Source of the DNA: Flavobacterium sp. CYK-55
GTDB lineage: Bacteria > Bacteroidota > Bacteroidia > Flavobacteriales > Flavobacteriaceae
Length of the DNA stretch: 64,000 nucleotides
Assembly: GCF_018413465.1 (NCBI RefSeq)
Contig: NZ_JAHCDK010000002.1
Coordinates: forward strand, 391,185 to 455,184
Direction: 5' to 3'
A program made the position numbers and the translations under genes. The notes beneath the pieces were generated by a model. It ran no database searches and was not told where the DNA came from. It saw nothing but the letters and a program-made list of their open reading frames with translations. Shown here piece by piece: positions 46,051 through 55,322 of the stretch. Positions within the stretch are counted from its first letter, which is position 1, and each line of letters starts with the position of its first letter.

Positions 46051-46127
46051 GGGTCATTAACTCAGCGGTTCAGAGTGCTACCTTGACAGGGTAGAAGTCA
46101 CTGGTTCGATTCCAGTATGACCCACCA
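46051..46127 (+). tRNA. tRNA-Val (anticodon GAC), CCA encoded
   Basis: Acceptor GGGTCAT pairs with ATGACCC, anticodon stem CTACC/GGTAG with loop TTGACAG placing GAC at 34-36 (reads GUC/GUU, valine), T-arm CTGG-TTCGATT-CCAG. After the discriminator A at 46124, CCA is encoded at 46125-46127. It has no promoter of its own that I can see, and a terminator follows. Confidence 0.92.
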
Positions 46128-46163
46128 AAAACGCCTTCTCATTCGGGAAGGCGTTTTATTTTT
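46127..46163 (+). terminator. Intrinsic terminator after second tRNA-Val
   Basis: AAAACGCCTTC-tcattcggg-region-GAAGGCGTTTT followed by ATTTTT; stem arms at 46127-46137 and 46147-46157. Confidence 0.85.
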
Positions 46164-46177
46164 ATGGATATGGTTTT

Positions 46178-46310
46178 GCGTTAGGGATTGAAGCGAAAAG
46201 CCCACAGCGCAGCGAGGACATGCAGCGGAAAGCCCGACGCGTAAATCACAAGCGGATGAATGATTCGGATTGAACTGAAACTCTGCGCGCGTGATTTGCG
46301 GGAAACGCCC
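46178..46310 (+). repeat. Dispersed repeat family B, copy 3
   Basis: Begins GCGTTAGGGATTGAAGCGA, carries AAAAGCCC and GGAAAGCCCGACGCG blocks, a self-pairing GCGTAAATCACA/TGTG-like interior, and ends GGGAAACGCCC, whose last base is the first base of the murF stop codon. Confidence 0.78.
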
Positions 46311-47596
46311 TATTGAATATAGGCCAACAAACGTTCAAGCGCCATTCCACGTGAACCTTTGATGAGCATGGTTTGGTTTTGAAAAGTCTGCGTCTGGATG
46401 TGCGCGGCTAAATCATCAAAATGTTCAAAAAACTGCAACTGAGGCGCTGAAATGGTTTGGGCAGAAAAATCTTTTCCGACAAAAATACAAGCGGTTTCCG
46501 GATGGGCAGCCACCAACGCAACGATGCTTTGATGCTCTTGAGCACTTTCTGGGCCCAGCTCAAACATATCGCCCAAAATCATGAGCTTGTTGGGCTTGTC
46601 TAGCTGAACAAAGTTTTCAATGGCTACCTTCATACTGCTCGGATTGGCATTATAGGCATCGAGAATGATTTCATTACTGCCTTTTTGCAGCAGTTGCGAG
46701 CGATTGTTTTCAGGAATATAACTTTCAACCGCGGCTTTGATTTGCTGATGGCTGACACCGAAATATTTTCCGATGGTGGCCGCTGCCAAAATGTTGTTGG
46801 CATTGTAAAGCCCGATGAGATGAGAATTGATTTGAACGTCTTCAAAGGCTACTTTTACGAGCGGATTGGCTGAAACTTCATCAATTTTGAGATAGGCATC
46901 TGAAGATTTTTGCGAGAATCCGAAGCGTTCAATTGAAGTTGTTTTTTCATTTTGAAGCGCATCGTCAAGATTGACAAAGGCTTTGCGATTGTGCTCAATC
47001 AGAAAATGATACATTTCGCTTTTGCCTTTGATGACGCCTTCAACGCCACCGAATCCTTCAAGATGAGCCTTGCCGAAATTGGTAATATAGCCGTAATCAG
47101 GACGAGCGATTTCGCACAAAAACTCGATTTCTTTTTGGTGATTAGCACCCATTTCAACAATTCCGATTTCGGTTGAAGCATCAAACGACAACAAGGTAAG
47201 TGGAACCCCGATGTGATTGTTCAGATTGCCCAAGGTTGCTTTGGTGTTGAACTTTTGTGAAAGAACCGCATAAATCAATTCTTTGGTGGTGGTTTTTCCG
47301 TTGCTTCCGGTTAATGCAATGATTGGCAAGTTGAGATAGGCGCGATGAAACTGAGCCAAGGCTTGCAAGGCACGCAAACTATCCGGCACCACGATGGTTC
47401 GCTCATCAATGTAATAGTTAAGATTATCAATGACTACGTAAGCTGCTCCCTTTTGAAGCGCTTCGGCAGCAAAAGTGTTGGCATCAAAACGGTCACCTTT
47501 GAGTGCCACAAACATTGAGTTGAGCTCTATTTTTCGTGTATCGGTTGAAATGGAAGAGCATTGTAAAAACAGCTCGTGAATTTTTTGAATATTCAT
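46310..47596 (-). CDS. murF: UDP-MurNAc-tripeptide:D-Ala-D-Ala ligase
   Basis: Adds D-Ala-D-Ala to the muropeptide precursor in the cytoplasm. Start at MNIQKIHELF (47596) gives 428 residues; an upstream in-frame start lies inside the gldJ terminator and is unlikely. The Mur-ligase P-loop ALTGSNGKTTTKE is at residues 94-106, EMGANHQKEIEFLC near 150-163 and LDAYNANPSSM near 310. It lies downstream of gldJ but behind a terminator. Repeat B abuts its 3' end. Confidence 0.95.
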   Translation of the reverse strand: MNIQKIHELFLQCSSISTDTRKIELNSMFVALKGDRFDANTFAAEALQKGAAYVVIDNLNYYIDERTIVVPDSLRALQALAQFHRAYLNLPIIALTGSNGKTTTKELIYAVLSQKFNTKATLGNLNNHIGVPLTLLSFDASTEIGIVEMGANHQKEIEFLCEIARPDYGYITNFGKAHLEGFGGVEGVIKGKSEMYHFLIEHNRKAFVNLDDALQNEKTTSIERFGFSQKSSDAYLKIDEVSANPLVKVAFEDVQINSHLIGLYNANNILAAATIGKYFGVSHQQIKAAVESYIPENNRSQLLQKGSNEIILDAYNANPSSMKVAIENFVQLDKPNKLMILGDMFELGPESAQEHQSIVALVAAHPETACIFVGKDFSAQTISAPQLQFFEHFDDLAAHIQTQTFQNQTMLIKGSRGMALERLLAYIQ

Positions 47597-47603
47597 AACC
47601 GTA

Positions 47604-47636
47604 TGAAAAAACAAAAGCCCTAGAGAAGGGCTTTTG
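47604..47636 (-). terminator. Intrinsic terminator between gldJ and murF
   Basis: Reading leftward: CAAAAGCCCT-tctct-AGGGCTTTTG followed by TTTTTTC. Confidence 0.88.
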
Positions 47637-47653
47637 CAATATTTGATATTTGA

Positions 47654-49372
47654 TTAATTTCTTGGTCTTTTCTTTTTGTCGGCCTTAGGACCAACTCTTG
47701 ACATAGCACAACGGAATCCGATGTAGTCAGTAGCCATATCTTGCGGGAAGTATCTTCTTTGCGCAGGATCTAACCAATAAGCTCTGTCTCTCCAAGAACC
47801 TCCTTTGTATACACGAACATTGTCGTTAACCAAAGTAGTTCTTTTACTTGACTTGTCATATTTTCTAACCATGTTCCCCAAACTGTCAACGGTTACGTTG
47901 TGTACCGGAGAATCATACATTCTTTGTTGTGTTTTGTTTTTCCCGTCTTCTTCTTCAGAGTTTCCGAATTTAAAATAACGTGTTGATTGTTTGTCACCAT
48001 CACGGTAATTACGCTCATCACTTTTATCAAAGTTTTGTCTGAGGTAGGTTTCTTTTTCATCAACCGGAACCTGAGCCAATTGACCCGGATAGTTACGTGC
48101 CATAACACGACCATTAGCAAGCGTATCAAAAACCTGTGTTTCAGCAGTTACTAATTCGGCTTTACCATCGTCGCCAATTTTGTTTTTGGTGTAGATGTTA
48201 CCTCTGTAGTAGTTAAAGTCACTGGCTTCATCATCAACAATTGGTCTGTACACATCGGCAACCCACTCAGCAACGTTACCTGCCATATCATACAAACCAA
48301 AATCATTTGGCGGGTAAGATTTTACGGCATTGGTAATATCGGCACCATCATCTGACCAACCTGCGATTCCGCCGTAGTCACCTTTTCCTTGTTTAAAGTT
48401 TGCCAATTGATCGCCACGTACTTTGCGTTTTCCTGAACGAGTGTAGGTTCCTGACCAAGGGTATTTCTTTTGTCCTCTGTAAATATTGTATTCACGTTGA
48501 CCTACATCGGCAGCAGCAGCATACTCCCACTCTGCCTCGGTTGGCAATCGATACTCTGGCAAAATCAAACCAGAAGTACGTTGGGCATATACATTTTTCT
48601 GAGCAGATTCTGTTGCCGGCTGATCTTTTGTTCCTTTGGTTTTTGTAGCCTTAGCTTTTGAATTTTTTCGGCCTTTTAAAATAACTTTATCGTCACCGCC
48701 GAAAGCTTTAGTTGGCTGATTCAAGTATGTTTCTGTACTAAATGTTTTATCAGCACTGACCTCAGTAACTTTGGCGTCTTTTTTCAAGAAACCTTCTCTT
48801 TCGAGCACGTTTTCGTTCACACGATCAGTTCTCCATTTGCTGAATTCAACTGCTTGAATCCAATTCACTCCTACTACCGGATAATTGGCATAAGCCGGAT
48901 GTCTCAGGTAGTTGTTGGTCATGGTTTCATTATAACCTAAACGATTTCTCCAAACGAGTGTATCTGGCGAAGCTCCTTCATAAATATTTTTGTAGTTTTC
49001 TTGGTCTGGTGGAAAAACGCGCTTCAACCAATCTAGATACTCCATGTACATGAGGTTGGTTACCTCTGTTTCATCCATGTAGAATGACTGAACGTGTTGC
49101 TGATTAGGCGTGTTGTTCCAGTCGTGCATTACGTCATCTTGTACTTTACCCATGGTAAAAGTACCACCCTCAACCATTACTAACCCAGGACCGGTTTCTT
49201 GCTTCTTGAAATTAGAAGCATATTGGAAGCCACCTTTCTTGTCGTTGATCTTCCAACCCGTAGCCGAAGAAGTGTTCTTGGCATTCGACTTTTTACTACA
49301 ACCTGTAGCCGCCCCTAGTACAACAACCATTGACAATAGGAGTCTTACAGTCATAATTTTGTTTAGTTTCAT
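47654..49372 (-). CDS. gldJ: Gliding motility lipoprotein GldJ
   Basis: 572 residues. Lipoprotein signal with the lipidated Cys at residue 25 (LGAATGC). The rest is a formylglycine-generating-enzyme (FGE/SUMF, C-type-lectin-like) fold: VEGGTFTMGKVQDDVMHDW, FYMDETEVTNLMYMEYLDWL, YPVVGVNWIQAVEFSKWR, LPTEAEWEYAAA, YDMAGNVAEWVADVY, and C-terminal DYIGFRCAMSRV. A charged insertion near residues 205-245 (KGRKNSKAKATKTKG) is distinctive. GldJ is required for gliding and type IX secretion in Flavobacterium. It is divergent from porU, the conserved arrangement in this group. Confidence 0.93.
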   Translation of the reverse strand: MKLNKIMTVRLLLSMVVVLGAATGCSKKSNAKNTSSATGWKINDKKGGFQYASNFKKQETGPGLVMVEGGTFTMGKVQDDVMHDWNNTPNQQHVQSFYMDETEVTNLMYMEYLDWLKRVFPPDQENYKNIYEGASPDTLVWRNRLGYNETMTNNYLRHPAYANYPVVGVNWIQAVEFSKWRTDRVNENVLEREGFLKKDAKVTEVSADKTFSTETYLNQPTKAFGGDDKVILKGRKNSKAKATKTKGTKDQPATESAQKNVYAQRTSGLILPEYRLPTEAEWEYAAAADVGQREYNIYRGQKKYPWSGTYTRSGKRKVRGDQLANFKQGKGDYGGIAGWSDDGADITNAVKSYPPNDFGLYDMAGNVAEWVADVYRPIVDDEASDFNYYRGNIYTKNKIGDDGKAELVTAETQVFDTLANGRVMARNYPGQLAQVPVDEKETYLRQNFDKSDERNYRDGDKQSTRYFKFGNSEEEDGKNKTQQRMYDSPVHNVTVDSLGNMVRKYDKSSKRTTLVNDNVRVYKGGSWRDRAYWLDPAQRRYFPQDMATDYIGFRCAMSRVGPKADKKKRPRN

Positions 49373-49573
49373 ACGTATAGTAGGTAATAAATTTTGTGGC
49401 GCAATATAACAATTAACCTTTATATAGCAACACCTTTTTTAATTTTTTTCTTTCCGTTTAGCGGATTTATTGGCTCAAACGCAAATTTGAATTTAATATT
49501 GCCAATCGAAAATCAAAATTTTATTTTTACAGACTTTTGTAATAAATCATACCCAAATGCGTTTCTAAAAGCG

Positions 49574-52500
49574 ATGAAAAAAATCTTGACCTTATTTACT
49601 CTTCTTGCTACGAGCTTATTTTTTGGGCAACCAAAGGACAACATCACTATTGAGTGGACTGAAAAATCTCCTATGACAATAGGCGAAACCAAAATAATCA
49701 TCCCGCAATTCAACCCCAAGAACTTTCAATTTGACAGCTACAAAAAGCAACTTTTTTTTTGCTGGAGCATAAAAACAACTTCTTTAATTGATGAAAATTT
49801 TATTGAGCTGACCAACATTGTTTATGAGAACATCACTCAAAATCAATTAGGTGATTTATCGATAGCAGCCATTCCGAATGAAATTAGTGTAAAAGTCAAT
49901 AATGCGAGAGCTCGCAGTGATATGTATGCACAACTTTCACTAAACCCTATTATAAAAGACGGAACCGGTTTTAAACGACTCAAATCTTTTAGTTATTCAC
50001 TCAAAAACGCAAACAATCAAAACCGATTAAACACCAATCAAAATTTCACTCCCATATCAAATTCAGTATTAGCATCCGGAAACTGGTTTAGATTTTATGT
50101 AACCAAATCAGGTGTTTACAAATTATCGAAAGAATTTCTCAGAAATATTGGCGTAAGTGTAGATGGCCTTGACCCAAGAAAAATTAAAGTATACGGCAAC
50201 GGAGGAAGAATGCTGCCACTCAAAAACGGCGATGATTATCCAGCAGATTTGGCAGAAAACGCAATAGAAGTTGTGGGCGAAGATGACGGTATTTTTAACG
50301 ATTCTGATTATGTTCTTTTTTATGCTGAAGGTGTAGACCAATGGAATTCCGAGAGCCAAACCACCAACAATTTATACGATTCCAAATCATATTATTACGT
50401 AAATGTTGACGGAAATGACGGAAAACGCATTACTGATATGCTACAGCCAAGTGCATCGGCAGCTGTAACCGTTACTGAATTTGACAGTTATACTTACCAC
50501 GAAACAGACCAGGTGAATATTGCCCGATTAGGCCGAAGATGGTTCGGAGAACAATTTGATTTCACTGAAGAACAAAGTTTTGACTTCAACATCCCGAATA
50601 TTGTTACCACAAGCCCGATTAACCTTTATATATATGCCGCCGCTATATCATCAACCACAACCTCAATGAGCGTCAAAGCCAATAATGATGTGGCCGGAAC
50701 CATCAGTTTCTCGGCAATTGCCGGCTCACTCAAGGCTGACTGGGGCACGTTAAACACAAATATCTCAGCCACTGAAAACACCCGAATTACTTTGACCTAC
50801 AACAACAATGGAGTTCCTGATTCAAAAGGTTTTTTAGATTATATTTTACTCAAAGCAAAAAGAAATTTAGTTGGACACAACAAGCAATTTGCTTTTCAGT
50901 ATGACGCTTCGGCAACAAGTTCGCAAATTGGAGAATATCAAATCACCAATGCCGGCAACATTAAAAAAGTCTGGGACGTGACTGATATTTATAATGTAAA
51001 GCAAGCCATCAATAACAGCCAAAGCGTTTTTTCATTTAAAGCAAATTTTGGTTCGCTCAAAAAATACATTGCGGTTGATGCCAACGATTTTTATACTCCC
51101 AGCACAGAGTCGCGAACTCGAGTAAGTAATCAAAACTTAAAAGGCACCATTTTTAACGATGACCAAGGCCAATTTAAAGACATTGATTACATAATCATAA
51201 CACCTAATTTTTTAAAAACTCAAGCAGAAAAGCTGGCTGCCTTTCACAGAACCGACAGCCAACTCAACACCAAAGTAGTTACTCTTGAAAGTATTTATCA
51301 AGAATTTGCTTCCGGCAAACAAGACGTAGCGGCTATTAGAAATTTCATCAGGTATGTTTATTTAAACGCTTCAGCTCAAGACAAGCGAGTTAAATATGTA
51401 AATTTATTTGGCGACGCTTCATATGATTTTAAAAACAGAATATCAATATCAGCCAATGTAGTTCCGATATATCACGCCCTAAACAGCTTCACGGTTGACC
51501 CAAGTTCTTTTGCTTGTGATGACTTCTTTGGTTTAATGGATGATGACGAAGGAAATTTAGACGCAACTTATCCTGTAAAAACCGGCTTGATAGATATAGC
51601 TGTAGGCAGAATGATTGCCAACAACACAACCCAAGCAGCTGAATTAGTCAACAAAGTAGTTGAATATCGCGACTTAAAATCGTACGGAAATTGGCGCAAC
51701 AACATAGTCGTAGTGGCAGATGATGCTGACAAAGACAGCGATAGTTCACTTCAAGTTCGAATCAATAATATGGCTGATGCCATTATAGCCCAAAAGCCAT
51801 TTTTGAATTATGAAAAAGTTCTTTTAGATGCTTATGTTCAAGAAACTTCAGCCGGAGGTAGTCGTTACCCTAAAGCCCGAAAAGACTTTTTTGATTATTT
51901 TGAAAAAGGAGCGCTTATTGTAAACTATCTCGGGCATGGCGGTGAAGATGGCTTATCGCAAGAACGCATCTGGGAAAAATCTGACGGCCAAAACCTGGCC
52001 AACCGATACAGATATCCACTCTTTATAACCATTACTTGTGAGTTTTCAAGATTTGACAATCCGTTCAGACCTACTGCCGGTGAATATGCCTTTTGGAATC
52101 CGAAAGGCGGAGCCATCTCAATGATTACAACGGTTCGTGAAATTTTTCAATCTACCGGTGAGAACTTCAATGATGTTTTGTCAGAATTCTTGTTTTCGTA
52201 TGGCTCAGATCAGTATATCTCTATGGCCGAAGCACTTCGATTGGCCAAAAATGATTTTGGCTCCAGAACTGATATCGTCTTTTACTTAGGTGACCCGGCA
52301 CTCAAATTAGCTATTCCTTCGCCAAGAGTTATTCTAACAAAAGTAAATGATGTACCGCTCAACGGACCTAACACCGTTGATGATTTTAAATCTTTGGCAT
52401 ACGTAAAATTAGCCGGTGAGATTACTGATGAAAACAACCAACTACTCACCCAATACAACGGTGAGTTATTGGTTAACATTTTTGACAAAAACATTGTGCG

Positions 52501-53410
52501 CACAACTCTAAACAACGACGGAAACAGCACGCCAATGAACTTTAACACTCTGGGCGAAACGATTTTCAGAGGCAATGCAACGGTAACCAACGGACAGTTT
52601 GAATTTGGGTTCGTGGTTCCGAGAGACATTAATATTCCGGTAGGCAACGGAAAAGTGAGTTTCTATTCAAAACAAACCGGACAAAAACTTGACAAAACCG
52701 GATACAATACCAACATTAAAATTGGCGGAATAAATCTTAATGCGGCTACCGACAATATTGCGCCGAAAGTCAAATTATACATGAATGATGAGAGTTTTAT
52801 TTCCGGAGGAATCACCAACCAATCACCGCTTTTCTTAGCCTTTTTAGAAGACGAAAACGGCATCAACACCGCCAGCGGAATCGGCCATGATATTGTAGCA
52901 ATTCTTGATGGTGATGAAACCAATCCGTACAAACTAAATGACTACTATGAAACTGCACTTGACAATTATAAAAGCGGAAAAGTAAAGTTTCCATTCAGAA
53001 ATCTCAAAACCGGATTACACACCTTATTATTTAAAGCTTGGGATGTTTATAACAATTTAGTTACTGCTGAAATTCAGTTTGTAGTAGTTGGCGATGATTC
53101 ACTTACATTGAGCAACGTGCTAAACTATCCGAATCCCTTTACAAGTTATACAGAATTTTGGTTCAACCACAATAAACCACTAGAGCCGCTTGAAGTACAA
53201 GTGCAAGTATTAACCATTACAGGTAAAATTGTCTGGACCAAAAACCAAACCATTACTACCGATGGCACTTTGGCTCGAAGCATCACTTGGGACGGTCGTG
53301 ATGATTTTGGCGACCGCATCGGAAAAGGTGTATACATATACAAGTTAACCGTTAAATCCCTGTTGAGTAACTCAAAGGCAGAAAAGTATGAGAAACTTGT
53401 AATACTTTAA
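49574..53410 (+). CDS. porU: Type IX secretion system sortase PorU
   Basis: Start MKKILTLFTLLATSLFFGQ at 49574 (a clean signal peptide; upstream frame is not signal-like) gives 1278 residues. PorU is the gingipain-family (C25) surface sortase that removes type A sorting domains and attaches cargo to the cell surface. The catalytic dyad is visible: His788 in VNYLGHGGEDGLS and Cys822 in TITCEFSRFDNP. The C-terminal 90 residues (NVLNYPNPFTSYTEF, FGDRIGKGVYIYKL) resemble a sorting-type domain. gldJ is divergent upstream, and porV follows 37 bases downstream. Confidence 0.93.
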   Translation: MKKILTLFTLLATSLFFGQPKDNITIEWTEKSPMTIGETKIIIPQFNPKNFQFDSYKKQLFFCWSIKTTSLIDENFIELTNIVYENITQNQLGDLSIAAIPNEISVKVNNARARSDMYAQLSLNPIIKDGTGFKRLKSFSYSLKNANNQNRLNTNQNFTPISNSVLASGNWFRFYVTKSGVYKLSKEFLRNIGVSVDGLDPRKIKVYGNGGRMLPLKNGDDYPADLAENAIEVVGEDDGIFNDSDYVLFYAEGVDQWNSESQTTNNLYDSKSYYYVNVDGNDGKRITDMLQPSASAAVTVTEFDSYTYHETDQVNIARLGRRWFGEQFDFTEEQSFDFNIPNIVTTSPINLYIYAAAISSTTTSMSVKANNDVAGTISFSAIAGSLKADWGTLNTNISATENTRITLTYNNNGVPDSKGFLDYILLKAKRNLVGHNKQFAFQYDASATSSQIGEYQITNAGNIKKVWDVTDIYNVKQAINNSQSVFSFKANFGSLKKYIAVDANDFYTPSTESRTRVSNQNLKGTIFNDDQGQFKDIDYIIITPNFLKTQAEKLAAFHRTDSQLNTKVVTLESIYQEFASGKQDVAAIRNFIRYVYLNASAQDKRVKYVNLFGDASYDFKNRISISANVVPIYHALNSFTVDPSSFACDDFFGLMDDDEGNLDATYPVKTGLIDIAVGRMIANNTTQAAELVNKVVEYRDLKSYGNWRNNIVVVADDADKDSDSSLQVRINNMADAIIAQKPFLNYEKVLLDAYVQETSAGGSRYPKARKDFFDYFEKGALIVNYLGHGGEDGLSQERIWEKSDGQNLANRYRYPLFITITCEFSRFDNPFRPTAGEYAFWNPKGGAISMITTVREIFQSTGENFNDVLSEFLFSYGSDQYISMAEALRLAKNDFGSRTDIVFYLGDPALKLAIPSPRVILTKVNDVPLNGPNTVDDFKSLAYVKLAGEITDENNQLLTQYNGELLVNIFDKNIVRTTLNNDGNSTPMNFNTLGETIFRGNATVTNGQFEFGFVVPRDINIPVGNGKVSFYSKQTGQKLDKTGYNTNIKIGGINLNAATDNIAPKVKLYMNDESFISGGITNQSPLFLAFLEDENGINTASGIGHDIVAILDGDETNPYKLNDYYETALDNYKSGKVKFPFRNLKTGLHTLLFKAWDVYNNLVTAEIQFVVVGDDSLTLSNVLNYPNPFTSYTEFWFNHNKPLEPLEVQVQVLTITGKIVWTKNQTITTDGTLARSITWDGRDDFGDRIGKGVYIYKLTVKSLLSNSKAEKYEKLVIL

Positions 53411-53426
53411 TAAAATACTATATTTG
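53397..53426 (+). promoter_or_regulatory. Promoter for porV overlapping the porU end
   Basis: TTG at 53397-53399 (inside the last codons of porU), a 19-base spacer, then TATATTTG at 53419-53426. porV starts 22 bases further on. Confidence 0.65.
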
Positions 53427-53447
53427 TAAACTTTTTAAAAATTCAGA

Positions 53448-54629
53448 ATGAAAAAGATTTTAGTCGGATTTCTTTGTTTAATATCCCTGCAATTTTCATT
53501 TGCCCAAACCACAACTACTAGAGTAATTACTACAGGTGTTCCGTTTTTATTGGTTGCCGGAGATGCTCGTGCTGCTGGTATGGCAGACAATGGTGTTGCT
53601 ACCTCTGCCGATGTTTTCTCACAGCAATGGAACCCTTCAAAATATGCCTTCTCAATTGATCGTCAAGGTTTTTCTGTAGGATATACACCCTATTTAGTTG
53701 AGTTGGTCAACGATATCTCTTTATCGCAAGTTACTTACTTTAATAAATTTGATGAGCGTATGGCTTTTGCCGGAAGTATACGCTATTTTAGTTTGGGTGA
53801 AATTGAACTTCGAAATCAAGCAGAAGATGCTCCGAACATTGTAAAACCGGCCGAATACGCCATTGATTTGTCCTACGCATTGAAACTCAGCGATTATTTC
53901 TCGATGTCGGTGGCAGGTCGCTTTATTCGTTCCAACTTAAGAATTCCTACTGAAGGTCAAAGTTCTGCTGCGGCTAACTCATTTGCTGTTGATGTATCAG
54001 GTTTTCACCAATCAGAAGAAATGGCTTTTAATAACTTCAACGGAAAATTGCGTTGGGGATTCAACTTTCAGAATTTAGGGCCAAAAATTAATTATGACAA
54101 ATCACAAGGCGATGCAGGTTCAAATTTCTTGCCTTCAAACATGAAATTAGGAGCTGGCTTTGACTTTATCTTAGACGATTACAACAAGGTCACATTAAAC
54201 ACCGAAATCAACAAACTCTTAGTTCCAACACCTATCGAACCAACTGATGCTAATGATAACGGAACCATTGAGGATTCAGAAAAAGCTCAGGCCATTTCAG
54301 ATTATGATAAAATTGGTTGGGTTGAAGGCATTTTCAAATCGTTTGGAGATGCGCCGGACGGATTCAGTGAAGAGCTAAAAGAATTTACCTACTCTATCGG
54401 AACTGAATACACCTACCAAGATTCATTTGCTTTCAGGCTGGGTTATTTCAATGAAAGCCCTGACAAAGGAGCAAGAAGATTTGCTTCGTTAGGTGCCGGG
54501 TTCAAATACAACGCCATCAAAGTAGATGTTTCCTACTTGTTTGCTATTTCAAAAGTTAAAAACCCACTTGAAAACACACTGCGCTTCTCGCTGAGTTTTG
54601 CTTTCGGTGATAAATACGATGAATACTAG
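53448..54629 (+). CDS. porV: Type IX secretion outer-membrane protein PorV (LptO)
   Basis: 393 residues, FadL-like outer-membrane barrel. Signal peptide ends near FSFAQ. The N-terminal PFLLVAGDARAAGMADNGVATSADVFSQQWNPSK is the PorV/PorQ signature, with NPSK residues typical of plug regions. Barrel strands end in aromatic residues and the chain finishes LSFAFGDKYDEY. PorV shuttles T9SS cargo from the translocon to PorU. Located directly after porU with its own promoter candidate. Confidence 0.94.
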   Translation: MKKILVGFLCLISLQFSFAQTTTTRVITTGVPFLLVAGDARAAGMADNGVATSADVFSQQWNPSKYAFSIDRQGFSVGYTPYLVELVNDISLSQVTYFNKFDERMAFAGSIRYFSLGEIELRNQAEDAPNIVKPAEYAIDLSYALKLSDYFSMSVAGRFIRSNLRIPTEGQSSAAANSFAVDVSGFHQSEEMAFNNFNGKLRWGFNFQNLGPKINYDKSQGDAGSNFLPSNMKLGAGFDFILDDYNKVTLNTEINKLLVPTPIEPTDANDNGTIEDSEKAQAISDYDKIGWVEGIFKSFGDAPDGFSEELKEFTYSIGTEYTYQDSFAFRLGYFNESPDKGARRFASLGAGFKYNAIKVDVSYLFAISKVKNPLENTLRFSLSFAFGDKYDEY

Positions 54630-54650
54630 ACCACAAATAATTTAATTAAA

Positions 54651-54688
54651 AATCCAAATTTCTACTTTTGAAATTTGGATTTTTTTTC
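54651..54688 (+). terminator. Intrinsic terminator after porV
   Basis: AATCCAAATTT-n9-AAATTTGGATT followed by T7. Confidence 0.9.
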
Positions 54689-54700
54689 CCTTGTACTTTT

Positions 54701-55183
54701 ATGAAGAACATTTCGATCAACACCCAACTCACGGTTTTCGAATCACTTTCTGAATTGCCGCAAAACATTCAGCAACTCATGCAACAAGCCGTAACGATTA
54801 GAAAAAAAGCCTATGCCCCGTATTCAAATTTCAGAGTGGGCGCTGCTTTGCTCTTAGACAACGGTCAAATCGTGTTGGGCTCTAATCAAGAAAATGCTGC
54901 TTATCCATCGGGCTTGTGTGCCGAGAGAGTAGCCATTTTTCATGCCGGTGCTGTAGCTCCTGAAGCCAAGATTGTTGCTATGGCCATTACCGCTGCTTCT
55001 GACACCAATCAAACCCAATCACCCATTCCGCCTTGTGGTGCTTGCCGACAATCAATAGCCGAATACGAATTCAAGCAAGAGCAGTCTATTCCTATTTATT
55101 TTATGGGTGAAATCGGCAACATTTACCTGTCCGATTCGCTTAAAAATTTACTGCCGTTTACCTTTGATAAAAACTTCTTGTAA
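54701..55183 (+). CDS. cdd: Cytidine deaminase
   Basis: 160 residues from MKNISINTQLTV (ATG 54701); upstream in-frame codons lie within the porV terminator. Zn-dependent deamination of (deoxy)cytidine in pyrimidine salvage. Motifs: YAPYSNFRVGAALLL, the zinc/catalytic CAERVAIF with the glutamate, and PPCGACRQ with the two further zinc cysteines. The family tetramer length is usually ~130-150, so it is slightly long at the N-terminus. Confidence 0.94.
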   Translation: MKNISINTQLTVFESLSELPQNIQQLMQQAVTIRKKAYAPYSNFRVGAALLLDNGQIVLGSNQENAAYPSGLCAERVAIFHAGAVAPEAKIVAMAITAASDTNQTQSPIPPCGACRQSIAEYEFKQEQSIPIYFMGEIGNIYLSDSLKNLLPFTFDKNFL

Positions 55184-55240
55184 GGGTTGTAAAAATTACG
55201 GTTTTAAATTTCAATTCTTGGTTGGAATGTTTACTTTTGC

Positions 55241-55274
55241 CTTTCGCAAAATGGTGTGAGGCGAAAGTTTTGCG
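55241..55274 (+). promoter_or_regulatory. Overlapping dyads in the pdhA leader
   Basis: CTTTCGC (55241-55247) pairs with GCGAAAG (55261-55267), while CGCAAAA (55245-55251) pairs with TTTTGCG (55268-55274). The two pairings share bases and cannot coexist. A TACTTTTG -7-like element is at 55232-55239. Confidence 0.4.
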
Positions 55275-55322
55275 TTTTCAAAAAAAACATCATTCAACAA
55301 CCATCAAGTCTAAAGAAACACG

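Noticed and set aside
46051..46124. Second tRNA as tRNA-Asp
   Set aside because: The anticodon loop TTGACAG puts GAC, not GTC, at positions 34-36, so it is valine.
47654..49372. GldJ as a second DGR target because of its FGE/C-type-lectin-like fold
   Set aside because: Its C-terminus (DYIGFRCAMSRV) shows no similarity to TR at DNA level and no adenine-type variation.
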